From Comamonas piscis (GTDB taxonomy: Bacteria; Pseudomonadota; Gammaproteobacteria; Burkholderiales; Burkholderiaceae_C), in NCBI RefSeq assembly GCF_014109725.1, contig NZ_CP058554.1:3720001-3784000 (forward strand): a DNA stretch of 64,000 nt. Direction: 5' to 3'. The notes under the pieces are model-generated. The model ran no database searches, was not told the origin of the DNA, and saw nothing but the letters and a program-made list of their open reading frames with translations. Of the stretch, positions 18,411 to 27,219 are shown piece by piece (within the stretch, counting starts at the first letter, position 1; each line of letters starts with the position of its first letter). The translations under genes were made by a program, and so were the position numbers.

Positions 18411-20450
18411 ATGAAGAAAACTATTCATTCACTTAGCCAAGGCGCCTTGCTGCTGGCCTGCCTTCTGGCGGGCACGGCCGGCGCGCAGACCATCACCTTG
18501 AGCGGCGACAGCAGCCCCAGCGGCAGCCTGGGCGCCAGCTATGACGGCACGGAAATAACGGTCGGCAATACCGGGGCGGGACGCATGGAAGTGCTGTCTG
18601 GGGCCAGGTTGAACAACAGTCGCCAAACCTTGATTGGCCAGGCGGCGGGCAGCGCGGGCACGGCGCTGCTGTCTGGCGGCTCTCGCTGGACGGCCATTGA
18701 TGTGACGGTGGGGCGCTTTGGCAGCGGGGAGTTGACGGTCAATGCAGGCGCCAGTCTGGAGTCGGCACAGGGCTATATCGGACGCCTGGCCGGCAGCAGC
18801 GGCACGGTCACGGTGGAAGGGCCCGGCTCCTCCTGGTCCATCCCCATCACCAGGGATGTGGATTTCTGGATTGGCAATGCAGGGGCGGGCACGCTGCGGG
18901 TGCTGGATGGCGCAACGGTATCGACCACCAGCGACATCTACACCTCCAATGATGTGGGCGGTACGGCATTGATCGAGGTGGAGGGAGCCAACTCCAGTCT
19001 GTCGGCACTACAGCGCTGTTATTTGGGCGCCATTGACCTGACCACCATCAACATCCGCAATGGCGGCATGGTGCAGTGCGGCATCGATAGCTATTTGCGC
19101 ATGGGCCATATTTCGCTCAGCGGTGCGGGTTCCCGATGGGTATCGACTTCCAGCTTCGACATCGGACGCAGCAGCGATCGCAGCCGTGCGGTGTTGACCA
19201 TTGGCGATGGCAGCGCCGTGCAGGTGGCAGAGCAGTTGCTGCTGCCCAACGTCCGCAATGCCTCCTTGACGGACACGGGCACTCTCAACATCGAAGGTGC
19301 CACGACGCCGGGCGCATTGACCGCCAACCAGATCCGGTTTGGCATCAACGGAAGGGGCGTGATCAACTTCCAGCACAGCGACGCCTCTGGCAACTACCTG
19401 TTTGCCACACCGGTGTCGGGCCCGGGCACAGTCCATGTCAGCAACGGCGGCACCACCAGCCTGACGGGCAACAACCAGTACACGGGGCTCACGACGATTG
19501 ATGCGGGCGTGTTGCGCGCAGGTAGCGCTACTGGTTTGAGCAGTGCGTCCGACTATGTGGTGGGCGCTGGCGGCACGCTGGATAGCGATAGCTACAGCCC
19601 CACGGTGCGCAGCCTGTCCAATGCGGGCACAGTGACTATGCTGGCTGCAGGCGCCACTGGCGTGCTCACCGTGGCCAATAACTATGTGGGCAACGGCGGC
19701 AGCATCGCGATAAACACGGTCTTGGGGGCAGATGACGCTGCCACCGAGAGGTTGGTCGTCAACGGCGATACCAGTGGCACCACGGTGCTGAATATCAGCA
19801 ACCTGGGCGGCACCGGGGCGCAAACCACGGGCGATGGAATTTTGCTGGTGCAAGTGGCGGGTGCGTCGAACGGCAGTTTCCGCTTGCCTGCGCCGGGTAC
19901 CGTGCGGGCTGGCGATTTTGTATATGCACTGGCCCAGGTGGGCAACAACTGGTATTTGCAATCGCAGGAACGGGCCGAGGCCTCGGGCCCCTCTGCCAGC
20001 GTGGCATGTACGCCTGCCGAGCTGGCTGACTCCGACAACCAGGTCGCCACTTGCACGGTGCGCCTGAGCGATGCCCCAGCGACGGCGCTGAGCATCAACC
20101 TGGTCCTGCCAACTGCCCACCCGCGCTACACGACGACTTGTACATCGCCGATCATCATCGCGGCCAACACGACCGAGGCCTCCTGCACGATCACTGCGGT
20201 GCCCAATACAACGCCCAACGATGGCGATGTGACGGTGGCGCTGTCTATCGCCCCACCCACGGTGCCCGATGCTTACGTCGTAGATGGCGGCCCGGCACTG
20301 GTGCTGATCATGGACGATGACATCCCCCGCCCCGCCATCGGCCCCCAAGCCGTGCCCACCCTGGGTAGCGTGGCTCTGATGTCATTGGCATCGCTGATGG
20401 GCCTGATGGGCTGGCGCCGCAGCCGCAAGCACAGCGGCCGCCAGGCTTAA
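18411..20450 (+). CDS. Beta-repeat IPTL-CTERM surface protein
   Basis: A 679-residue exported protein. The signal peptide is cleaved after AGAQ (about residue 26). The body is a beta-solenoid of T5SS/PEP-CTERM-associated repeats (VGNTGAGRMEVLSGARLN, VGRFGSGELTVNAGASLES, IGNAGAGTLRVLDGATVS), followed by an autotransporter-associated strand repeat (NNQYTGLTTIDAGVLRAGS) and a second region ending at about residue 520. The shared cysteine module (ASVACTPAELADS to DAYVVDG, about 528-640) and the tail AVPTLGSVALMSLASLMGLM plus RRSRKH complete it. It has no autotransporter barrel, so surface anchoring should use the CTERM sorting route. ATG at 18411 follows GGAGAC. It is a tandem duplicate of the broken gene before it, including the leader GATAGCTTTTTACAACG. 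An adhesin role is inferred. Confidence 0.82.
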   Translation: MKKTIHSLSQGALLLACLLAGTAGAQTITLSGDSSPSGSLGASYDGTEITVGNTGAGRMEVLSGARLNNSRQTLIGQAAGSAGTALLSGGSRWTAIDVTVGRFGSGELTVNAGASLESAQGYIGRLAGSSGTVTVEGPGSSWSIPITRDVDFWIGNAGAGTLRVLDGATVSTTSDIYTSNDVGGTALIEVEGANSSLSALQRCYLGAIDLTTINIRNGGMVQCGIDSYLRMGHISLSGAGSRWVSTSSFDIGRSSDRSRAVLTIGDGSAVQVAEQLLLPNVRNASLTDTGTLNIEGATTPGALTANQIRFGINGRGVINFQHSDASGNYLFATPVSGPGTVHVSNGGTTSLTGNNQYTGLTTIDAGVLRAGSATGLSSASDYVVGAGGTLDSDSYSPTVRSLSNAGTVTMLAAGATGVLTVANNYVGNGGSIAINTVLGADDAATERLVVNGDTSGTTVLNISNLGGTGAQTTGDGILLVQVAGASNGSFRLPAPGTVRAGDFVYALAQVGNNWYLQSQERAEASGPSASVACTPAELADSDNQVATCTVRLSDAPATALSINLVLPTAHPRYTTTCTSPIIIAANTTEASCTITAVPNTTPNDGDVTVALSIAPPTVPDAYVVDGGPALVLIMDDDIPRPAIGPQAVPTLGSVALMSLASLMGLMGWRRSRKHSGRQA

Positions 20451-20510
20451 ACAGGGGACGCGTTGTACACCACCCCGCCATAGCAACCGCCGCCCGGCAA
20501 TTGCTGACCG

Positions 20511-20551
20511 GCCGGCCGCCACTCCGTATTGGGGTGGCGGCCGGCTTGTTT
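20511..20551 (+). terminator. Terminator after IPTL-CTERM gene
   Basis: Perfect 12-bp stem GCCGGCCGCCAC / GTGGCGGCCGGC followed by TTGTTT. Confidence 0.75.
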
Positions 20552-20699
20552 ATGGCGTGCCGCTGAGCGCAGCACAGCACCCCGCAAGGCGGAACATCCC
20601 CATGCGCAAACGTTTGCGAGTCGCCAAAGAGCGCCATTTTTGAGCAGGGGGCGGCACTATACGCCCTGAAACTTACAAAATACTTACATTATTTATAGC

Positions 20700-20812
20700 T
20701 ATTACCAGAGGATAGTAATAATTTTAATTTATGATCGTGCTTCCTCTGGAGGGAGGAAAAGTGCTTCTTCGGGAGACGACCCTTGGGCCCGCCTCGTGCG
20801 GGCCTTTTTTTT
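20700..20812 (+). ncRNA. Candidate small RNA ending in a terminator
   Basis: An AT-rich start (20670-20730) is followed by the hairpin TTCCTC-TGGAGG-GAGGAA (20741-20758) and a classic terminator GGCCCGC-CTCGT-GCGGGCC with eight T (20786-20812). No gene upstream explains this terminator, because the surface-protein gene already has its own 260 bases earlier. The RNA start is not known and no family is recognised. Confidence 0.35.
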
Positions 20813-20970
20813 GCCCCCTGGTTGCGCAAACAACAAGCAACATTCGTACATCTACAGCGATTTCTGGCAGTTTTCTCCAGGCACACCCTCTGCCTGATGG
20901 AAATTAATCTAACGTGGCCATGCCGCCTCATTCCGCCATCTGTATTGCCCACGTGCAGCGGTACGCGACC

Positions 20971-21135
20971 TAGGGACCCTCTGCAAAACTCCCTGCCGTG
21001 GTCTGAACGCGGGCTCGGGCGATCCGCTGCGTTGTCCTCGTTGTCAATAGCTACGGCTCGACTGCAAAAGGCGACTTGCGTCTCATCCCGATCCGCGCCC
21101 ATCCCATTGGGCGAGGGTTTTGCAGAGGATCCCTA
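20971..21135 (+). repeat. Dispersed inverted-end element, copy B (full)
   Basis: A 165-bp copy from TAGGGACCCTCTGCAAAACT to GAGGATCCCTA, with TA at both ends. The ends pair as inverted repeats of about 20 bases. The interior holds GTCTGAACGCGGGCTCGGGC and TTGTCAATAGCTACGGCT, found in the other copies. Confidence 0.8.
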
Positions 21136-21249
21136 GCTTGGCAGCGGAGGACACGATGCAGCCGCGCCTTGAACCCTCCCACAGGCTCGACACCTGCGCC
21201 GATGATCGTTATCGCCCGTGCAGCGGCGAGTAGCGGTGCACCCGCATCC

Positions 21250-21414
21250 TGGGAACCTCTGCGCAACGCCTGCCATGGTCTGAACGCGGACTCGGGCGGT
21301 TCGCTGCGCAGTCCTCCTTGTCAATAGCTATAGCTACTGATTGCAAATAACGCCTTGCCGCTTATCCCGATCCGCGTCCATTCCGCTCGGCGACCGAGTA
21401 TGCCGAAAGTCCTC
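21250..21414 (+). repeat. Dispersed element, copy C (diverged)
   Basis: A 165-bp diverged copy in the same orientation, starting TGGGAACCTCTGCGCAACGC and keeping CATGGTCTGAACGCGGACTC and TCCCGATCCGCGTCCATTCC. Its right end has lost most of the inverted-repeat match. Confidence 0.65.
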
Positions 21415-21819
21415 AGCTTCATCCAAGATCGAACGCAATATCGGATTCATTCAGCTTATGCAGCAATTCCCTATTGAGCCGAAGCCCTGTTTTGCATGGC
21501 CGCAGCGGCACAAATGCCCTGCTCAGGAATGTCAGCAAATATGAGCAATGCAACAAACATCAATAAATACCCATCAACAAAAATACTCCATAGTGTCTCC
21601 ACACTTTTTTCAAATCACTGCCTGATATTGACCTATGGCTTATCAGGAGGAACACCCAACCTACATCTGCCACATTATTCAAACCCACCCGCTTCGGTGA
21701 CATCATTCGCATGGGCTTAGGCAACAAGCTGATTGCGCTGCAAGGAACCGAAACTGTCTCAATATATTTATCCATGCAACCTTTAGATGATAAAGCTGCA
21801 AAAACTTTGGAATATTCAT
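21415..21819. other. Intergenic, low GC, no clear gene
   Basis: About 400 bases with markedly lower GC than the flanks. Short frames on both strands carry no recognisable domain. It probably holds the promoter for the Cry-like gene. Confidence 0.45.
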
Positions 21820-23208
21820 ATGATTGACAAGACAAATACCCGTACCCCCCTTAATCGCAGAACCGTCCTACAGGGGGCCGTAGCCGGCTCAGCCGTCCTT
21901 GCCACCACAGGGCTTGTGCACGCAAATGGTCAACCGCTTATTGGAGACGAACCTGCATCCGGGGATCTGGCAAAAACCCTCTATGATGCGCTGCGCGAGA
22001 GCATTATAGGTGGCATACGGCAAGTTCCAGCTATCGGCGGATTGCTCTCCTTTTTGGGATCCAGGATTATCCCGGACTCGAACGAAACGCCGGAGCAAAT
22101 GTGGCGGCGACTGATTTCGGCAAGTATTTCGGATGCGTTGACACGATTGGTTCAGCGCGACCTGATTGGTCTCTCCAATGTGGTCAACCTCTATAAAACT
22201 GCTATTGAAACCGGCAACAAATCTACCATTCTGGCGCAAAGCATTGCTGCCAATACGCAGTTCAATAGCACAGTACCGGGGTTCCAAATCAAAGGCGAGG
22301 AAACGGGTCTGCTACCACTTTTTGCAGTCGCTGCCTCGCTCCACCTGGCCTTGATGAGAGACATGGTGCTCAAGGGGTCAGAAATTGGCCTCAGCGAAGC
22401 ACATGTTGCACGTTATGCAAAGGAAACCACGGAGCTGATTAAACAGTATTCTGCACATGTGGATACTTTTGCTCCACTCGCCATAGAAAATGCGCGCCGG
22501 AATAACCCAAATGGTCAAAATGGTGCACCAAGGAACATGCCGCTGACTGCGATGCTCAACGCTAAAACTGATTATCAGCTCAGAGTTCTAGATTTGCGAG
22601 ACACCTGGAATAACCTTGATCCGACACTGTTCCCAGGCCCCTCGACCATCATGCTTAATCGCGAGATATTTACATCCATCATCGGCTGGTGGGGTAGAGG
22701 CCATGGTTATCCGGGCACCATTCCGGCATGGAAGCCGCCAAGCTCCCCGCTGACCAACCTGGAGGTATGGGATAAAAGCCAATGGAGAACCCGTTTTATC
22801 TTTGGCTTCGAAATGACCTACCTGGATGGCACCACCATCAGCGCTGGCGCCAGAAACAGCACGCCGCATGAGGTTCTTGTAGGCAGCTATATCGACAGGG
22901 TGACGGCGGAAAGTTCAGCCGGCATCTATCAAATGCGCTTTCACAACAGCAATGGGCATTGGACGAAAGTGGGGATAGATCGGGATGGCGTTACGCATAT
23001 TAGAGAATTTGACACGTCCTTCGCTGGGCATCGCCTGTCATCGATTCATCCAGTGGGAGGGGGAGTCGGTGCAGCGAACGGCGCCGTCAGTGGCTGTGTA
23101 CTTGGATTTCAGTTAATCCATCCTGGAGCCTATGTCCTGCCTGAGATAGAGCTGAGGAGCATCGCTGCCAAGATGGCACCGCAGCTGAGGGATTGGATCG
23201 CGAAATAA
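21820..23208 (+). CDS. Tat-exported Cry delta-endotoxin-like pore former
   Basis: A 462-residue protein. The N-terminus TPLNRRTVLQGAVAGSAVLA is a twin-arginine signal. Residues about 45-240 match the seven-helix domain I of Cry toxins: LLPLFAVAASLHLALMRD (164-181) is the hydrophobic central helix, followed by GSEIGLSEAHVARYAKETTE, the helix 6 pattern. The domain I-II linker pattern is kept in LDLRDTWNNLDPTLFPG and LNREIF (about 257-285). The C-terminal 140 residues (FGFEMTYLDGTTIS, IDRVTAESSAGIYQMRF, AVSGCVLGFQL) look like a beta-prism lectin (jacalin/VMO-I type) in place of Cry domains II-III. No strong ribosome site marks the start: ATG 21820 places the signal first, and ATG 21787 would add 11 residues. 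Base composition is lower in GC than the flanks, and mobile-element copies lie on both sides. Membrane insertion is inferred. Confidence 0.75.
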   Translation: MIDKTNTRTPLNRRTVLQGAVAGSAVLATTGLVHANGQPLIGDEPASGDLAKTLYDALRESIIGGIRQVPAIGGLLSFLGSRIIPDSNETPEQMWRRLISASISDALTRLVQRDLIGLSNVVNLYKTAIETGNKSTILAQSIAANTQFNSTVPGFQIKGEETGLLPLFAVAASLHLALMRDMVLKGSEIGLSEAHVARYAKETTELIKQYSAHVDTFAPLAIENARRNNPNGQNGAPRNMPLTAMLNAKTDYQLRVLDLRDTWNNLDPTLFPGPSTIMLNREIFTSIIGWWGRGHGYPGTIPAWKPPSSPLTNLEVWDKSQWRTRFIFGFEMTYLDGTTISAGARNSTPHEVLVGSYIDRVTAESSAGIYQMRFHNSNGHWTKVGIDRDGVTHIREFDTSFAGHRLSSIHPVGGGVGAANGAVSGCVLGFQLIHPGAYVLPEIELRSIAAKMAPQLRDWIAK

Positions 23209-23253
23209 GGCGATTCCACCGCCATCATTCAGCGCTGATACATAGAACCCGCT

Positions 23254-23347
23254 GAAGGATTCTCTGCACGAACATCGCCCCAGCGGATGGATGCGGAGCT
23301 CCTGAGCCTGCGTTCAGACCACGGTAAGAAAGTTGGTAGCGGGTCAT
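23254..23347 (-). repeat. Dispersed element, copy G (short form, inverted)
   Basis: Read on the minus strand the segment contains CCGTGGTCTGAACGCAGGCT, then CATCCATCCGC and GTGCAGAGAATCCTT, matching the short form of the element. It lies just past the Cry-like gene, in opposite orientation to copies B and C before it. Confidence 0.55.
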
Positions 23348-23373
23348 TGATGCACATGCCGCTGCCCAACCAT

Positions 23374-23411
23374 GCGAATGCCGAGACCACAGCAGTGTGC
23401 TCGGCATTCGC
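23374..23411. terminator. Long perfect hairpin
   Basis: GCGAATGCCGAG pairs perfectly over 12 bp with CTCGGCATTCGC around a 14-base loop, about 165 bases after the Cry-like gene. There is no U-tract, so termination is uncertain. Confidence 0.45.
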
Positions 23412-23684
23412 ACACCCAAGTTCATCCCGCCCAGGTGGCACTGCAAAAGCTCGACCATGCATTGAACGCGGGCCCGGCACCTCCGCCTAGCAAAACCACT
23501 TTTAGCCAGCCAGACGCTGCACAGGTGAGCATTCGCTCCGTGGTGGCCCAGCATGCCGCCCGCTTGGCCGCACTTGGACCGCCTGGAAGTAGGAGTATGA
23601 CTACATATTTGTTAACAGAGGTACACGTACAATTTGCGGTTGGTTCCGGCCCCTGTCGCCGCCCAGTACTCCCTCCCCCACTCC

Positions 23685-26600
23685 ATGCCCCAATCCCGTT
23701 CGTCGCAGCAGCGCAGCCTGTTCCCTTTGCCGCTGCCCATGCTGCTGGGGTTTGCCGCCGCAGCCATTGCTGCGCTGGTGATCGCCATCGTCAATGTCTA
23801 CTCGGCCGATGTGCGGGCCCGCGCGGTGACCAGCATTGACCGTATGACGGCGGCCATGCGCCAACTCAATGAATTCTCGGTATCGCTGAAAGATGCGGAA
23901 ACTGGCCAGCGCGGCTTTTTGCTGACGGGCGACCCGGCCTATCTGCAACCCTACCGCCGCGCCCAAGATGCGCTGGAAGGCCAACTGCGCGGCCTGGCTG
24001 CCAGCAACAACAATGCGCCTTTGCGCCAGGAGCGGGTGCAGGCGATAGACGCCTTGGCCCACCAAAAGCTGGCCGAGCTGGAGGCCACGATCGAACTGAA
24101 GCAGGCCGGCCGAGGTGACGAGGCGCTGGCGCTGGTGCGCACCGACAAGGGCAAGCTGGTGATGGATGAGCTGAACAGCGAGGTCGCCAACCTGTACCTG
24201 CTGCAAAACAATGAGCTGGACCAGCGCCGCCGCGCCTGGGAGCAGGCGGCGATCACCTCGACCTATATCTCTTGGGGCGGCTCGCTGGTGATGCTGGTGC
24301 TGGTGCTGGTATCAGCGGCGCTGTCGATGCGCGAGTTCCGTGCCAAGGCGCGCCAGGCCTGGGTGTCTGACGGCCTGGGCGGTTTGAACCAAGCCTTGCA
24401 GGGTGACCACCGCCTGGAAGAAGTAGGCGCACGGGCCCTCGATTACCTGGCCAGCTACCTGGGTGCCCGCGTGGGCGCCGGCTATGCCCGCCATGGCATG
24501 GATGACCGCTACCAGCTGTTTGGCGGCTATGCGCTGCCCAAGGATGCGCTGCAAGCACACTTGCTGGCGGGTGAAGGCCTGGCCGGCCAGGTGCTGCGCA
24601 ACGGCAAGCTGCTGAAGGTGGGCGGCCTGAACCAGAGCCATTTGAAGATCACCTCGAGCACTGGCGAATCGCAGCCGCTGGAGCTGGTGCTGGCCCCGGC
24701 GGTGGAGAACGGCAAGGTGCATGCCTTGATCGAGTTGGGCTTTGCCCGCCCAGTGACCCAGCCCGAGCTGGACCTGCTGGAGGCTGCATCGTCCACCCTG
24801 GCGATTGCAGTGCGCTCGGCCATCGACCGCTCACGCCTGGAGAACCTGCTGGAAGAAACCCGCCAGCAGTCCGAAGAGCTGCTGGTGCAGCAAGAAGAGA
24901 TGCGTGCCAGCAATGAAGAGCTAGAGCAGCAAAGCCAGGTGTTGCAGCGCTCGCAGGCGCAGATGGAGCAACAGCAGTCGGAGCTGGAGCAGACCAATGC
25001 CTACCTGGAAGAGCAGACGCAAAAGCTGGAACACCAGCGCGAGCAATTGCTGCGCGCCAAGGATGCGCTGACCGACAAGGCCCGCGAGCTGGAAGTGGCC
25101 AGCCAGTACAAGAGCGAGTTCCTGGCCAATATGAGCCATGAGCTGCGCACGCCGCTGAACTCGACCCTGATCCTGGCCAAGCTGCTGGGCGACAACAAGC
25201 TGGGCAATCTGACGGGCGAGCAGGTGAAGTATGCGCAGACGATTTATGCCGCCGGCAATGATTTGCTGGCGCTGATCAACGACATTCTGGACCTGGCCAA
25301 GATTGAAGCCGGCCAGGCCAATGTGGTGCTGGAGCCGATCAACCTGAGCACCTCCATGCAGTCGCTGATTGAGCCGCTGCGCCCGATGGCCCAGCAAAAG
25401 GGCCTGGCGCTGACCTGCCATATCGCCCCCGGTGTGCCCGCCTACACGCAGACCGATGGGCTGCGCCTGGGCCAGATCTTGAAGAACCTGCTGTCGAACG
25501 CAATCAAGTTCACCGAGCGGGGCAGCGTGAACCTGCAGCTGACCCAAAGCCAGCCAGGAACCTTGACCTTTGCCGTGCATGACACGGGCATCGGCATTCC
25601 TGAGCACCAGCAGCAGCTGATTTTTGAGGCCTTCCAGCAGGCCGATGGCAGCACCCACCGCAAATACGGTGGCACGGGCCTGGGCCTGTCGATTGCACGC
25701 GATCTGGCGCATTTGCTGGGCGGCCAGGTGAGCGTGCAGAGCACCCCCGGCCAGGGCAGCGTGTTCAGCTTTCATATGCCGCTGGTGCAGGCCGGTACGC
25801 CGACCGCCGAGGTGCCGATGGTGCCCAAGGCAGCCGATGCGTTGCGCGCACTGCAGGCGGCACCGATACCCGCCCCCATCAGAACCATGGCCCCGGCCAC
25901 TGCACCGCGCAGCATGGCCACCTATGCGATGGCCGATACCAGCGGGGTAGCTACCGCTACCGCTACTGCCACGGCAGCGCCTGCCACCGCTGTGGCGGCC
26001 GCCGCCGATGCACTGGCGCTGCCCACCATCATCCAGGGCCGCCATTTGCTGGTGGTCGAGGACGACCCGCGTTTTGCCGACATCCTGCAGGAGCTGGCAC
26101 GCGAGATGGGCTTTAGCTGCCAGGTGGCACGCAATGCGGCCGATGGCTTGTCGGCAGCGGTGCAGTTTTTGCCCAATGCGATTGTGCTGGACATCAACCT
26201 GCCCGATTTCTCGGGCCTGGGCGTGTTGGACCAGCTCAAGCGCAACCCGGCCACGCGCCATATTCCGGTGCACATCGTGTCGGTGGCCGATTACTCGCAA
26301 GAGGCGCTGGTGCGCGGCGCGCTGGGCTATGCCCTGAAGCCGGTGCAGCGCGAAGAGCTGGCCCAGGCCTTGAAGCGGCTGGAGGCCAAGTTCACCCAGA
26401 ACATGCACCGCGTGCTGCTGGTGGAAGACGACGAGCGCCAGCGCGACAGCGTACACAGCCTGCTGGGCAACAGCGAGGTGGATGTGGTCTGCGCGGGCAC
26501 GGCCGGCCAGGCGCTGGAGTATCTGGCCCAGGGCACCTATGACTGCATGATCATGGACCTGAACCTGCCGGACATGAGCGGGTTTGCGCTGCTCGAACGC

Positions 26601-27212
26601 ATGTCGGAGCAGGACGGCGTGTCCTTCCCGCCGGTGATCGTCTACACCGGCCGGGCCCTGTCGCGCGACGAAGAGACGCAGCTGCGCCGCTTCTCGCACT
26701 CGATCATCATCAAGGATGCGCGCTCGCCCGAGCGCCTGCTCGACGAGGTCACCCTCTTCCTGCACCAGGTGGAATCGCGCCTGTCACCCGAGCACCAGCA
26801 GATGCTGGCCCAGGCCCGCAGCCGTGAGGCCGCGCTGGAAGGCCGCAAGGTGCTGGTGGTGGAGGACGATGTGCGCAATGTGTTTGCGCTGACCAGCATC
26901 CTGGAGCCCACCGGTATCGCGGTCGAGATTGCGCGCAATGGCCGCGAAGCACTGGAGGTGCTGGACCGCGAGGACAACGGTGTGGACCTGGTCCTGATGG
27001 ACATCATGATGCCGGAGATGGATGGTTATACGGCCATGCGCGAGATTCGCGGCCGCCAGGCTTTGAAACGCCTGCCCATCATCGCGCTGACCGCCAAGGC
27101 CATGAAAGACGACCAGGAGAAATGCCTGGCCGCTGGTGCCAACGATTACATCGCCAAGCCGCTGGACGTAGAAAAACTGCTGTCCCTGGTGCGCGTCTGG
27201 ATGCCCAAGTAA
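23685..27212 (+). CDS. CHASE3-GAF hybrid histidine kinase with three receiver domains
   Basis: A 1175-residue inner-membrane sensor kinase. Order: membrane span (about 12-38), periplasmic CHASE3 domain (RMTAAMRQLNEFSVSLKDAE, TGQRGFLLTGDPAYL), second span (about 190-215), GAF domain (about 235-380), coiled coil (about 385-465), HisKA with phosphorylated His at about 485 (NMSHELRTPLN), HATPase (NAIKFTERG, DTGIGIP, GGTGLGLSI), an alanine-rich linker, then receivers with aspartates at about 836, 958 and 1106. The three receivers suggest multi-step phosphorelay. ATG 23685 has no clear ribosome site; a TTG at 23634 with GAGG upstream would add 17 residues. CheR and further kinase genes follow, so all are likely co-expressed. 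Confidence 0.88.
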   Translation: MPQSRSSQQRSLFPLPLPMLLGFAAAAIAALVIAIVNVYSADVRARAVTSIDRMTAAMRQLNEFSVSLKDAETGQRGFLLTGDPAYLQPYRRAQDALEGQLRGLAASNNNAPLRQERVQAIDALAHQKLAELEATIELKQAGRGDEALALVRTDKGKLVMDELNSEVANLYLLQNNELDQRRRAWEQAAITSTYISWGGSLVMLVLVLVSAALSMREFRAKARQAWVSDGLGGLNQALQGDHRLEEVGARALDYLASYLGARVGAGYARHGMDDRYQLFGGYALPKDALQAHLLAGEGLAGQVLRNGKLLKVGGLNQSHLKITSSTGESQPLELVLAPAVENGKVHALIELGFARPVTQPELDLLEAASSTLAIAVRSAIDRSRLENLLEETRQQSEELLVQQEEMRASNEELEQQSQVLQRSQAQMEQQQSELEQTNAYLEEQTQKLEHQREQLLRAKDALTDKARELEVASQYKSEFLANMSHELRTPLNSTLILAKLLGDNKLGNLTGEQVKYAQTIYAAGNDLLALINDILDLAKIEAGQANVVLEPINLSTSMQSLIEPLRPMAQQKGLALTCHIAPGVPAYTQTDGLRLGQILKNLLSNAIKFTERGSVNLQLTQSQPGTLTFAVHDTGIGIPEHQQQLIFEAFQQADGSTHRKYGGTGLGLSIARDLAHLLGGQVSVQSTPGQGSVFSFHMPLVQAGTPTAEVPMVPKAADALRALQAAPIPAPIRTMAPATAPRSMATYAMADTSGVATATATATAAPATAVAAAADALALPTIIQGRHLLVVEDDPRFADILQELAREMGFSCQVARNAADGLSAAVQFLPNAIVLDINLPDFSGLGVLDQLKRNPATRHIPVHIVSVADYSQEALVRGALGYALKPVQREELAQALKRLEAKFTQNMHRVLLVEDDERQRDSVHSLLGNSEVDVVCAGTAGQALEYLAQGTYDCMIMDLNLPDMSGFALLERMSEQDGVSFPPVIVYTGRALSRDEETQLRRFSHSIIIKDARSPERLLDEVTLFLHQVESRLSPEHQQMLAQARSREAALEGRKVLVVEDDVRNVFALTSILEPTGIAVEIARNGREALEVLDREDNGVDLVLMDIMMPEMDGYTAMREIRGRQALKRLPIIALTAKAMKDDQEKCLAAGANDYIAKPLDVEKLLSLVRVWMPK

Positions 27213-27219
27213 ACGCGCC

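Noticed and set aside
20971..21414. Element copies as REP/BIME sequences
   Set aside because: REP units are 20-40 bp single hairpins; these are 165-bp units with inverted ends and TA borders, closer to MITEs.
21560..21835. 91-codon minus-strand frame before the Cry-like gene
   Set aside because: It overlaps the start of the Cry-like gene and lacks any family pattern.
24921..26765. 614-codon minus-strand frame inside the hybrid kinase
   Set aside because: Low-complexity shadow; the kinase and receiver motifs lie on the plus strand.
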